DNA from: Bradyrhizobium sp. cir1
GTDB lineage: Bacteria; Pseudomonadota; Alphaproteobacteria; Rhizobiales; Xanthobacteraceae
Direction: 5' to 3'
NCBI RefSeq assembly: GCF_014198245.1
Contig: NZ_JACIHE010000002.1
Coordinates: forward strand, 62,001-126,000
DNA: 64,000 bases
Position numbers and translations under genes: made by a program. Below are positions 34,160 to 43,076 of the stretch, piece by piece. How positions within the stretch are numbered: the first letter of the stretch is position 1; the number at the start of each line of letters is the position of its first letter. Below the pieces are notes generated by a model that saw only the letters and a program-made list of their open reading frames with translations, searched no databases and was not told the origin of the DNA.

Positions 34160-35134
34160 TCAGGACTTGTCGAACTTCTTGACGACATCAGCCCATTTCT
34201 CGATGTCGCCGCGCAGGAACTTGTCGAATTGCTCCGGCGTCATGGACATGGGGACGGCACCCTGCTCGGTCCAGAGCTTGACGATGTCGGGTCGCTTCAC
34301 CATTGCGTTCACGGCAGCATTGAGCTTGTCGATGACAGGCTTGGGTGTGCCCGCAGGCGCCATCAGGCCGAGCCAGATCGTGGCCTCGTAGCCGAGAACG
34401 CCGGCTTCGATCGTGGTCGGCACGTTCGGCAGCACCGCGGAGCGCTGCTTGCCTGTGGTGGCGAGCGGGCGAACCTGGTTTTCGGCAACGTTCGGCGCCA
34501 TCGCCGGCACTGCGTCGATCATCATCTGCACCTGTCCGCCGATCACGCCGCTGCGCGCCTCGCCGCTGTTGCGGTAGGGGACATGGACGATATCGATACC
34601 GGCCATGGCTTTGAACAGCTCACCGGCCATGTGATACGGCGTGCCCTGACCGGAGGAGGCATAGTTCAGCTTTCCGGGCTGCGATTTGGCGAGCGCGATG
34701 AACTCGGCAAGCGTCTTCACGGGGACTTGCGGGTTCACCACGACGACGAGATCGGAATAATTGACCGGCGCGATCGGCGCGAGGTCGCGCATCAGCTCGT
34801 ATTTGCGCTTGTCCGGCGTCAGCAGCGATTCATTCGCGGTCTGGGTGTTGGACATCATCAGCAGCGTGTAGCCATCAGCTGGCGACTTCGCAGCTTCCAC
34901 AGTACCGATGACGCCGCCCGCGCCGGTGCGGTTCTCGATCACGAAGGGCTGGCCAAAGCTCTCCTGGAAGACGTTGCCGATCAGCCGGGCCGCTACATCG
35001 GCCGGTCCGCCGGCCCCGAAGGGGACGACGATCCGGACCGCGTGCGTGGGGTAGTCCTGTGCCAATGAGGAGGATGCGGCGAATGCGCCGAGCAAGCCGG
35101 CGGCCAGCGCCAGCATGAAGCTTCGGGCTGTCAT
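34160..35134 (-). CDS. Tripartite tricarboxylate transporter binding protein (Bug family)
   Basis: Start 35134 follows GGGAGGTGGG and begins a signal peptide (MTARSFMLALAAGLLGAFAA). The 324-residue product shows the Bug motifs RIVVPFGAGGPADVAARLIG and NYASSGQGTPYHMAGELFK. It is a periplasmic carboxylate receptor. No TctA/TctB membrane genes are nearby, which is common, because Bug genes outnumber transporters in these bacteria. A much longer frame runs on to 37720 but is only the reverse of the next gene. It ends 13 bp before the hydroxylase small-subunit gene on the same strand, suggesting that its ligand is the hydroxylase substrate. Confidence 0.9.
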   Translation of the reverse strand: MTARSFMLALAAGLLGAFAASSSLAQDYPTHAVRIVVPFGAGGPADVAARLIGNVFQESFGQPFVIENRTGAGGVIGTVEAAKSPADGYTLLMMSNTQTANESLLTPDKRKYELMRDLAPIAPVNYSDLVVVVNPQVPVKTLAEFIALAKSQPGKLNYASSGQGTPYHMAGELFKAMAGIDIVHVPYRNSGEARSGVIGGQVQMMIDAVPAMAPNVAENQVRPLATTGKQRSAVLPNVPTTIEAGVLGYEATIWLGLMAPAGTPKPVIDKLNAAVNAMVKRPDIVKLWTEQGAVPMSMTPEQFDKFLRGDIEKWADVVKKFDKS

Positions 35135-35368
35135 GCCCACCTCCCTGATGTCGTTCTTGTTGGCCGGCACTGTAGCGGCAGGGAATGCGGACTGTCGACG
35201 CCTCACAAAGCCGATCCGGTCGGCAATATCCCGGAGGATTCGGTTCGATTGGGGCGCATTTCGCGGTTGCGGCAGGAACCGCCGGCGCGCGCGGTTTGAG
35301 CAAATCGCATGGGCATTGGCGGATAAATGCCCTCGGCTGACAGGTATTTTGGTGTTACGAACCGGGAC

Positions 35369-37456
35369 ATGAATCAGCACGCCAAGATCGAAATCCGCCA
35401 TTCGACCTGTCCGCATGATTGCCCCTCGGCCTGTGCCCTCGACGTCGAGGTGGTCGACGGCCGCAGCATCGGCCGCGTCCGCGGTTCGAAAAAGCAGACC
35501 TACACGGCCGGCGTCGTCTGCGCCAAGGTCGCCCGCTATGCCGAGCGCATCCATCACCCTGAGAGGGTGACATTCCCGATGCGGCGCATTGGGCCGAAGG
35601 GCTCGGGTCAGTTCGCGCGCATCTCCTGGGACGAGGCGCTCGACGAGATCGCGGAGCGCTTCAATCAGGCGGAGCGTGAGTTCGGCGCGGAATCGATCTG
35701 GCCCTACTACTACGCCGGGACGATGGGCCTCGTGATGCGGGACGGGCTCAACCGTCTGACGCATGTGAAAAAGTATTCGCGCTTCTATCAGACCATCTGC
35801 GCCAATGTGGCGCGCATCGGTTATGCGATCGGCACCGGCAAGATCGCCGGCGTCGATCCGCGCGAGATGGCGCTCTCCGACCTCGTGGTGATCTGGGGCA
35901 CCAATCCCGTCAACACCCAGGTCAACGTGATGACGCACGCCTCGCGTGCCCGCAAGGAACGCGGCGCGAAGATCGCGGCGGTCGACATCTACGACAACGA
36001 GACCATGAAGCAGGCTGACATCAAGATCATCCTGCGTCCGGGCACCGACGGCGCGTTCGCCTGCGGCGTCATGCATGTCCTGTTCCGCGACGGCTACGCC
36101 GACCGCGCCTACATGGACAAATACACCGACTGCCCCGCCGAGCTCGAGGCGCATCTGAAGACGCGCACCCCTGAATGGGCTTCTGCGATTTGCGGCGTGC
36201 CGGTGGCGGAGATCGAGGCCTTCGCCAAGGCCGTCGGCGAGACCAAGCGGACGTTCTTCCGGCTCGGCTACGGTTTCACCCGCTCGCGCAATGGCGCAAC
36301 GCAGATGCACGCGGCGAATTGCATCCCCGCGGTGACCGGTGCCTGGCAATATGAGGGCGGCGGCGCCTTCTTCAATAACTACGCGCTTTGGCATTTCAAC
36401 GAATCCATCATCGAAGCCCACGACGCGATCGACCAGAGCGTCCGCGCGCTCGACCAGTCCAAGATCGGCCGCATCCTCACCGGCGACGCCGAGGCCCTGC
36501 GCGGTAAGGGGCCGGTGAAGGCGATGCTGATCCAGAACACCAACCCGATGACGGTGGCGCCGGAGCAGGCGCTGGTCCGGCAGGGTTTTGCGCGCGAGGA
36601 TCTGTTCGTCGCGGTGCACGAGCAGTTCATGACCGAGACGGCGCAGATGGCCGACATCGTGCTGCCGGCGACCATGTTCATGGAGCACGACGACCTCTAT
36701 TACGGCGGTGGCCACCAGCACATCTCGGTCGGGCCGAAGCTGATCGACCCGCCCGGCGAATGCCGCTCCAATCACGAGGTCTTGCAGGCGCTGGCGCCGC
36801 GGCTTGGCGCGAAACATCGCGGCTTTGAGATGACGCCGCGCGAACTGATCGATGCAACGCTGAAGCTCAGCAACCACGGCGACATCGCCGGTCTCGAAGC
36901 GGATGTCTGGCGCGACCTGCAGCCTGATTTCCGTACCTCGCATTTCCTCGACGGATTCGCCCATGCCGACGGGAAATTCCACTTCAGGGCGGATTGGGCG
37001 CACCCGCCGTTCGGCGTGACGATGGGCGATTTCCACAAGATGCCTGATCTGCCGGACCATTGGGCGGTGATCGAGCACGCCGACCAGGCCCATCCGTTCC
37101 GGCTCGCCACCAGCCCCTCGCGCAGCTTCCTCAACACCACCTTCAACGAGACGCCATCCTCGCAGGCGCGCGAGGGCAAAGCGAGCGTGATGATCCATCC
37201 GCTCGATGCGGCCGCGCTCGACATTGCCGATGGCGATGCGGTGACACTGGGCAACAGCCGCGGCGAAACTAAGCTGATCGCAACGCTGTTCGAAGGCGTG
37301 CGGCGCGGCGTCTTGATCGCGGAGTCCGTTCACCCGAACAAGAATCATATCGGCGGCCGCGGCATCAACATGCTGACGGGCGCGGACATAATCGCGCCGA
37401 TTGGCGGGGCGGCGTTCCACGACAACAAGGTCTGGATCAGGAAAGCGGTCGCCTGA
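35369..37456 (+). CDS. Molybdopterin oxidoreductase (DMSO reductase superfamily) with N-terminal [4Fe-4S] site
   Basis: The 695-residue protein has cluster cysteines C14, C18, C22 (CPHDCPSAC) and C49 (VVCAKV), then the MGD-binding domains (DLVVIWGTNPVNTQV, IQNTNPMTVAPEQ, MADIVLPATMFMEHDDLYYG) and the C-terminal cap with NTTFNETPSS. There is no Tat signal, so it is cytoplasmic. Members of this branch are soluble oxidoreductases of unknown substrate, often near CoA-thioester or sulfur genes. It is divergent from the Bug gene, and an enoyl-CoA hydratase gene follows 129 bp later. Confidence 0.88.
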   Translation: MNQHAKIEIRHSTCPHDCPSACALDVEVVDGRSIGRVRGSKKQTYTAGVVCAKVARYAERIHHPERVTFPMRRIGPKGSGQFARISWDEALDEIAERFNQAEREFGAESIWPYYYAGTMGLVMRDGLNRLTHVKKYSRFYQTICANVARIGYAIGTGKIAGVDPREMALSDLVVIWGTNPVNTQVNVMTHASRARKERGAKIAAVDIYDNETMKQADIKIILRPGTDGAFACGVMHVLFRDGYADRAYMDKYTDCPAELEAHLKTRTPEWASAICGVPVAEIEAFAKAVGETKRTFFRLGYGFTRSRNGATQMHAANCIPAVTGAWQYEGGGAFFNNYALWHFNESIIEAHDAIDQSVRALDQSKIGRILTGDAEALRGKGPVKAMLIQNTNPMTVAPEQALVRQGFAREDLFVAVHEQFMTETAQMADIVLPATMFMEHDDLYYGGGHQHISVGPKLIDPPGECRSNHEVLQALAPRLGAKHRGFEMTPRELIDATLKLSNHGDIAGLEADVWRDLQPDFRTSHFLDGFAHADGKFHFRADWAHPPFGVTMGDFHKMPDLPDHWAVIEHADQAHPFRLATSPSRSFLNTTFNETPSSQAREGKASVMIHPLDAAALDIADGDAVTLGNSRGETKLIATLFEGVRRGVLIAESVHPNKNHIGGRGINMLTGADIIAPIGGAAFHDNKVWIRKAVA

Positions 37457-37585
37457 GCGCGCTTGACGATCGCCGTGCAATTTGCGTCGAGGCGCTAAAG
37501 CGGCGCCGCGCCGCAGTTTGCGCTTGCACCTCTCGCCCGAGCTGCCGCAAATGGCGGTAAACGGAAGCAAGGAAGCGAGCGTGCC

Positions 37586-38368
37586 ATGACCGATACCACA
37601 GCCGTCATCACCGAAAAGCGCGGGCAGGCGTTCTGGATCACCATCAACCGGCCGGAGAAGCGCAACGCGTTGAACGGCGAGGTGATTGCCGGCATCAGCA
37701 AAGGCTATCGCGACGCGCATGAGGACAAGGACGTCCGTGTCATCGTGCTGACGGGCGCGGGCGACAAGGCGTTCTGCGCCGGCGCGGACCTGCAGAATTC
37801 AGGCGCGGCGTTCGCGATGGATCATTCCAGGCCAAATGTCGATTATGCCGATCTGCTGCGCCTGTCGCAGAACGCGACCAAGCCGGCGATAGCGCGGGTC
37901 GGCGGCGTCTGCATGGCCGGCGGCATGGGCCTGCTCTGCATGACCGACATGGCGGTTGCCGCCGATCACGTCATCTTCGGCCTGCCGGAGGTGAAGGTGG
38001 GTGTATTCCCGATGCAGGTGCTGAGCCTCTTGCAGAACATCGCGCCGCGGCGGCTCGTCAACGAATGGGCGCTGACCGGCGAGCCGTTCGATGCGATCGC
38101 CGCGCAAGCTGCGGGAATCCTCAATTATGTGGTGCCTACGGCCGAGCTCGACGCCAAGGTCGACTGGCTGATCGGCCGCATCGTCGACAAATCCCCGACC
38201 GCGATCCGCCGCGGCAAATACGCCATGCGCGCCATTGCCGCAATGTCGTTCGACGAGAGCATCGCCTACACCGAAAGCCAGATTGCGCTGCTTGCGATGA
38301 CCGAGGACGCCAAGGAGGGCTTGAGGGCGTTCAGCGAGAAGCGTTTGCCATTGTGGACGGGAAAATAG
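37586..38368 (+). CDS. Enoyl-CoA hydratase/isomerase family protein
   Basis: The 260-residue crotonase has TINRPEKRNALNGEV, the oxyanion-hole loops TGAGDKAFCAGADL and GGVCMAGGMGLLCMTD, and a normal C-terminal helical region. It lies after the molybdopterin oxidoreductase on the same strand. It is the last gene before the integrase, and its 3' end looks intact, so the mobile element has not cut it. Substrate unknown. Confidence 0.9.
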   Translation: MTDTTAVITEKRGQAFWITINRPEKRNALNGEVIAGISKGYRDAHEDKDVRVIVLTGAGDKAFCAGADLQNSGAAFAMDHSRPNVDYADLLRLSQNATKPAIARVGGVCMAGGMGLLCMTDMAVAADHVIFGLPEVKVGVFPMQVLSLLQNIAPRRLVNEWALTGEPFDAIAAQAAGILNYVVPTAELDAKVDWLIGRIVDKSPTAIRRGKYAMRAIAAMSFDESIAYTESQIALLAMTEDAKEGLRAFSEKRLPLWTGK

Positions 38369-38416
38369 GCGATCATTTCAGGGTACAGTAGGACGCTGTG
38401 GTCGTTCAATGCACCA

Positions 38417-39718
38417 CTATTCCGCGGAATGATCGGCGTTTAGTCGAACAGGGAACGATCTAGTCCGCTCCTCACGACGCTTCTTTGTGGCCGTAATCAA
38501 CTGCTTGCCGGTGCGCTTGGCGTAGGTTGGCAGTTGGCGGCTTGATCTATGACGGCCCGCGGCGCGCAACTCTGCATCCGTGAGATCGCTGTCGGCACCT
38601 TCGGTGAAGCCTCCGTGCCGGAAGGAAGTAAAGGAAAGTTCGTGACGAAGGCCGGCCTCTGCGATGATCTGCTTTACCACGCTGCGCAGATAGCGCAGGT
38701 CCTTGCGTGGCGTAATCCATGGAATCGGGGTTGCCGACCGGCGATGGGCATGGTCACGCCGGAATACCAGGCCCGTGAGCGAGGTCTTCTTAATCTCGTC
38801 GAGCTCGTCCATAAGTTCAGGAAACAGAGGGGCGCCCGTTTCGTCCAATAGGGGCCACCAGGCTTCCTCGCCATTCTTTGGGTGCACGATCCTGACGCTG
38901 TTTGGCCGTTCGCTAGGACGGTAGTGCGACATGTCGAAGGAGCCAAACACGTGCTGCTCTCGCTGCAGCCACTCCCATGACAACAAAGCAGCAGTTGCGA
39001 TCGAGCGATAGTCGAGCCTTTTCGCGGCAGCTCTGAACGCGACGAGTTCATCCCAAGTTGCGGTTGGTGTGGGTCGTATCGGCTGGCCGGGCGCCCGTGA
39101 TCTTAATCCCATCCGTGAAAATGGATTGCTCGCTGGTACTATTTTTTCTTGAGCACGCTGGCCAACGAACCAGGCGCGCCGGCAGCTCGCCATGGCCACA
39201 TTTGCATAGCGACGACGCTCGCGGACGACGACCTCTCCATTGTTACTCACTTTTGTTACGACTAGCAGCTTTCCATAAACTGCGTCGACGAAGGCTCTCG
39301 TGAAATCGGACAATTGCTTCGACCCAACGCGACTTCCATCTTTCAGCTCGTGATTGGCAAAGAGCGCGAGACTCTTTGTGTACTGACGCTGAGTGGTGCT
39401 TTCGATTTCGCCCCACTTCTGGTGAGCTTGGAAGATGCCCACTAGCCAATCGAACGTGCCGGGTTCGGGAGAGGCCGGCATCATGTCACTTAGACCCCGT
39501 GAGCGCCAACTCTCGAATGCGGGCAAGAGGACTTTCTCAACCCGTTCGACGGCAACAGCATAATCGCTCCCTAAAGCTTCAGGGCTCAAATCGCAGCCCT
39601 GCCGACGAGCCCACGTTGGCGGTGCAAAATAATAAGCCACCGTATTGTTCGCCAACAGCTTTCGTTGACAATATCGAGGAAGCTTTTGTGCCGTATCGAC
39701 TGAGATCATACCAGACAT
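38417..39718 (-). CDS. Tyrosine recombinase (integrase) at the element's left edge
   Basis: The 433-residue protein has a SAM-like core-binding region (about residues 85-195) and a C-terminal catalytic domain with the R-H-x-x-R layout: SFTSFRHGGFTEG holds the second conserved Arg and His, a later His/Arg pair in RHRSSRQL precedes the nucleophile region LPTYAKRT. The first conserved Arg is probably in WLQREQHV. Its stop lies 49 bp from the chromosomal enoyl-CoA hydratase, so the element boundary is probably in this gap. No tRNA gene or att core could be recognised. It overlaps the small upstream gene. Confidence 0.8.
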   Translation of the reverse strand: MSGMISVDTAQKLPRYCQRKLLANNTVAYYFAPPTWARRQGCDLSPEALGSDYAVAVERVEKVLLPAFESWRSRGLSDMMPASPEPGTFDWLVGIFQAHQKWGEIESTTQRQYTKSLALFANHELKDGSRVGSKQLSDFTRAFVDAVYGKLLVVTKVSNNGEVVVRERRRYANVAMASCRRAWFVGQRAQEKIVPASNPFSRMGLRSRAPGQPIRPTPTATWDELVAFRAAAKRLDYRSIATAALLSWEWLQREQHVFGSFDMSHYRPSERPNSVRIVHPKNGEEAWWPLLDETGAPLFPELMDELDEIKKTSLTGLVFRRDHAHRRSATPIPWITPRKDLRYLRSVVKQIIAEAGLRHELSFTSFRHGGFTEGADSDLTDAELRAAGRHRSSRQLPTYAKRTGKQLITATKKRREERTRSFPVRLNADHSAE

Positions 39719-39993
39719 AAGAGATCCTCCGGCTCCCTGGCGTCCCCTCTTCCAGTAGGTGCTGCGAAGTGGTCCATGGTCGCCTTCGACCAGACCGGCT
39801 GCCGCAGCCGTCCTGTTCCACGACAGCTGACCGGTGGCGGTGCGTCTCCTCGGCGGATCGCCCGCGCAAGTTCACCTGTGTCTTTAAAGTCCAGGTAGGC
39901 GGCGGCCATGTCCGCTCTCATCATCGCGGGCCAGGTTCCAGCGGGTGGGTAGCGAGCAGGCAGCGCTGTGCGTGGTGAGGAGTCTGATCTCAC
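39706..39993 (-). CDS. Small DNA-binding-like protein upstream of the integrase, possible excision factor
   Basis: This 95-residue frame overlaps the integrase start by 13 bases. Its middle, PAMMRADMAAAYLDFKDTGE and later GRLRQPVWSKATMDHFA, resembles the short winged-helix or excisionase-like proteins commonly encoded just before such integrases, where a single helix pair is followed by a basic strand and a DxL-type helix. The N-terminal 17 residues are of doubtful value, so the true start may be internal. Function is inferred from position. Confidence 0.5.
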   Translation of the reverse strand: MRSDSSPRTALPARYPPAGTWPAMMRADMAAAYLDFKDTGELARAIRRGDAPPPVSCRGTGRLRQPVWSKATMDHFAAPTGRGDAREPEDLLCLV

Positions 39994-41247
39994 TGATGCT
40001 GCCCGTTTAGGTCCAACAAGAGTTCAATTCGCCGAACAATGACGTCCGATCTGGAAGATCTAGATGATCTCTACTCGTGGTCGGTGGAGCGGCAGTCGCG
40101 GTGGGTCATAAAATGGACTCTTACGATCAAAGAGTTTTTCGCTCTACTGCGCAGTGCGACCTAGCGGGGATAGGCTAAGTTAGCGCGCGAAAAGGAGACC
40201 TTGGCGTGCAGTTCTCGAGAAGGACGAATTCTGATCGGCAGGCCCCCAAAAAGTGGAAATAGTCGTCGAGGGGCCGCTAGCAGGCAGTCAGCTGCTTTAG
40301 ATGCATCATCAATGGCTTTTCCGACAGAGTCGCAGGTCGACTTGCATTAAGTATATCGGAGCGTCGTCCGGTGTCGGAATTTGGATGCGCACGCTGCACC
40401 AGACTGGCTCTTTATCGAAGCATGGCAACATCGAGCACGTGTTGGGCCGCTGACGGCCTGTAGCTACACGCTTGAAGCAGCCGATCGATTCAAAGCCGAA
40501 TTTGCAACCAGAGACGACACTGGTCAGGTGAGAAGAACTAAAGGACGTTTTCCCATGCTCCAGATCAGGATCTGTGGAGCGCAGAGAGTGCGCGTTAGGA
40601 AATGTCGCCCTCCGCCTGGCGGACTCCCTTGCTAGCGCGCGTGCGGCTGCCGCCGCACCGGGCTCTCGTAGAACCGAGCCGCTTTGCGTCTCGGCCTGCG
40701 GCGTCGATCCCTCGCGCAAGGACTAGCGGTGCTCCTCGCCGGGGGCACTCGGGAAAGGGGCTCGCCTGCGGCGATCGCTATCACTGCCCCGTTCCCGGGT
40801 GCCGCTATTGAACCGGTCTCGTCGCTGCACTCGGACCCGCGTGCCCTTCGGGTCGCTATGCTCACGCTCTCCGGGTGCCATTTTTGGTTGAGGCGACGTG
40901 CCCTCGGCGCGCGCCTAGCCACGCCTGCAGCCCAAGGCACCTCAATCCCATCAAGAATCGTACGTTGGCGGTCTGCGTCGCAGAGTTCGCATTCTGTGAT
41001 GCAGATGTCGATCTTGCCGTGGCGGGTTATGCGATTGCCTTCGAAGACAATCGCACGATTGCGCGAACTTCTTCACAAGCCAGCAAGCTCATAAACTAGC
41101 TCGTTGGAGTCTTGCCGGAGCCCGCGGTCGACATGACGACCGCGAGCGGAGCGGGAGGCGGGAGGGGAGTGAAAGTGGGGCGGCGGCTTTCGCGACGGGT
41201 TGGAGGCCGAGAGAGTGACCCCCGGTCGCTCGTCGTGGAGAATTGAG
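39994..41247. other. 1.25-kb gap between the integrase gene pair and the ParB remnant
   Basis: I find no convincing gene here. Open frames such as 40309-40719 (minus) and 40684-41094 (plus) lack recognisable motifs. The part from about 40640 to 40790 resembles the spacer before the relaxase gene. The last 150 bases are purine-rich (GGAGGCGGGAGGGGAG) and lead into the ParB-like gene. Confidence 0.5.
40665..40760 (+). repeat. Spacer block related to the pre-relaxase spacer (copy 1)
   Basis: An imperfect hairpin CCGAGCCGC-TTT-GCGTCTCGG (40674-40694) is followed by GCGTCGATCCCTCGCGCAAG. The spacer at 52384-52440 has the same order: CCGAG-arm hairpin, CTCGGCC, then a GATCGC...CGCAAG block; both later contain AAAGGGGCTCGCC. 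The two blocks therefore look like diverged copies. Confidence 0.45.
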
Positions 41248-41676
41248 ATGACGGAGGCTGCCCAAAAGATCACCCTGTCGCCTTCGCGCGACATCCCCTT
41301 CAACAAACTGGTACTCAGACAATCGATGGTTCTGCCTCTCAAGGCCGGAATTTCGATCGAGCAATTCGCCAAAAGTATCGCACACTGTACGTTGCTGCAG
41401 CGTCTCTACGTATGGGCGATTGTGGACGGCAATGAGACTGGCATGTTTGAGGTGCCGGTGGACGGCCTTCGGTACCGCGCGCTCGGACTACTCGCGAAGC
41501 AGAAGCGAACGGCGAAGGCGCAAGCAGTTCCTTTTGTCGTGCGCGAGAACGGCGTCGTTGAAGACGAGATCATCTCCTGGAAGCTGCGCATGCCCGCGGA
41601 CGCAAGCGGCATCGAGATCCTATCGAAAGTGCTCGACGGTTATCCGCTTGCCATCGGCGAGCGGGAGGCTCCGTGA
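41248..41676 (+). pseudogene. Truncated ParB/KorB-like protein
   Basis: The 142-residue product begins with the N-terminal region of ICE-type ParB proteins (KITLSPSRDIPFNKLVL, AGISIEQFAKSI, GLRYRALGLLAKQKR), which normally runs on through helix-turn-helix and C-terminal domains to several hundred residues. Here it stops after about 95 ParB-like residues plus an unrelated tail (ASGIEILSKVLDGYPLAIGE). Several motif positions also differ from the usual pattern (for example LVLRQSMVLPL). It is probably a deletion remnant. The stop overlaps the Toprim gene by 4 bases. Confidence 0.6.
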
Positions 41677-42737
41677 TGTCCCGCAAGCCTTGCGAACTGG
41701 CACGGCGCCTCGCGCGCGAGGCGGAGGCGGTGTGCCGACATTATCTCTCCAATGGCAAGCGGTCGGGTCGGTACTGGGTCGTCGGTGACGTCCACAATAC
41801 CCCGGGGCGCTCGCTGTTCGTGCGGCTCCAGGAATCACCTAAAGGCCCAGCTGGCAAGTGGACCGATGCTGCGACCGCGGAGCATGGCGATCTCCTCGAC
41901 ATCATTCGCGAAAGCTTGGGCTTGCGGAATTTCCGCGAGGTTGCCGAGGAGGCGAGGCGCTTTCTCAAGCTACCTCGTTCTGAGCGGCATTCTACCCCGA
42001 AGCTCGTTCGGCCAACAGTGCTGGCAGGATCTCAGAAAGCCGCCCGCCGGCTCTTTGCGATGTCCAACCCGATTCGGGGGACCGCGGTGGAAACGTATTT
42101 GCACCGTCGGGGGATAGCCCGAATCCACGACGGTGGCAGCCTGCGCTTCCACCCACGATGCTATTATCGAGCCAACAAGCATTCGCCGACCGAGACCTGG
42201 CCAGCGATGATTGCTCGCGTCACGGATCTCGATGGACAGATCACCGGTGTGCACCGTACCTGGCTCGATCCAGATAGGTTTGATCGGAAGCGGCTTGGCA
42301 AGGCGCCGCTTGACACACCACGACGTGCCATGGGCGACCTGCTCGGTAACGCCGTTCGCTTCGGTGCGGTGGACGATGTGCTCGTTGCTGGTGAGGGTAT
42401 CGAGACCATGCTGTCGCTAAGGCACGTGTTGCCGACGTTGCCGATGGCAGCCGCGCTTTCGGCCAACCACCTCGCAGCTATGCTGCTACCGACCGACCTG
42501 CGTCGGCTCTATATCGCACGCGACGTCGATGCAGCCGGAAACGCCGCACAGGCTATTCTCACCCAGCGCGCTGAAGCCGTCAGCATTGAAGTGATCCCGC
42601 TATCGCCGCGGGTTGGCGACTTCAACGACGATTTGCAAATCTTCGGCTCCGATTCCGTCCGAGAAGCGATACGGCATCAACTCGTCCCAGAGGACGTCGG
42701 CCGTTTCCTGCACTCGTCGACGGTAGCCGCTGGATAG
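41673..42737 (+). CDS. Toprim-domain protein (plasmid/ICE primase-like, DUF7146 type)
   Basis: The 354-residue protein has an N-terminal zinc-ribbon-less primase-like region, a central segment (YLHRRGIARIHDGGSLRFHP) typical of this family, and a C-terminal Toprim domain: GEGIETMLSLRHVLP holds the catalytic Glu and RRLYIARDVDAAGNAAQA the DxD-type motif. It probably primes replication of the circular element or acts on transferred DNA. It starts at the ATGs in 41673-41678, coupled to the ParB remnant. Confidence 0.82.
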   Translation: MMSRKPCELARRLAREAEAVCRHYLSNGKRSGRYWVVGDVHNTPGRSLFVRLQESPKGPAGKWTDAATAEHGDLLDIIRESLGLRNFREVAEEARRFLKLPRSERHSTPKLVRPTVLAGSQKAARRLFAMSNPIRGTAVETYLHRRGIARIHDGGSLRFHPRCYYRANKHSPTETWPAMIARVTDLDGQITGVHRTWLDPDRFDRKRLGKAPLDTPRRAMGDLLGNAVRFGAVDDVLVAGEGIETMLSLRHVLPTLPMAAALSANHLAAMLLPTDLRRLYIARDVDAAGNAAQAILTQRAEAVSIEVIPLSPRVGDFNDDLQIFGSDSVREAIRHQLVPEDVGRFLHSSTVAAG

Positions 42738-43076
42738 CTCCGGTGTTTCGATCAAATCGACAGATCGATCATCGCGAGGCCGTTTTCCGGAAGAGCACAC
42801 GTCCTCGGCCTTCTAGAGGGCGATCGGACGGCAAGCGGCCTAGGCCGGCAATGGCTACATCCGGCTATTTTCCGTCGCGCGCGGGCAACACGAAGACACA
42901 TTGTCCATCTGGCCCGCGCGCTTTGCATCGCGAAGCAAAATAGCCGGCCTCCGCCATCCTCCGCCGCCGCTTCAGCCCTGCGCTCCGCTGCGGGTTCTGG
43001 CCCGTTCCGCCCGCCGCCTGAGTGATCGCTATGAAGGCCGCGATGAGCGCGGCCGATCCGGGAAAGGACCTCCTCC
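42738..43076 (+). promoter_or_regulatory. Structured leader of the DUF2493 gene
   Basis: This 339-bp spacer has no gene. CCGGCTATTTT (42861-42871) pairs with AAAATAGCCGG (42937-42947), and inside it GCGCGCGGGC (42877-42886) pairs with GCCCGCGCGC (42912-42921). Then come a GC-rich block CGCCATCCTCCGCCGCCGCT and, just before the start, the hairpin GGCCGCG-ATGAG-CGCGGCC (43038-43056). The same order occurs before the DUF736 gene, so this is a conserved cis element. Confidence 0.55.

Noticed and set aside
35135..37720. Minus-strand frame continuous with the Bug gene, 1186 codons in all
   Set aside because: Only the last 324 codons show a signal peptide and Bug motifs; the upstream part is the reverse of the molybdopterin oxidoreductase gene.
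40309..41094. Possible genes at 40309-40719 (minus) and 40684-41094 (plus)
   Set aside because: No recognisable motif, no clear ribosome-binding site, and Arg/Ser/Ala-rich composition as in shadow frames.
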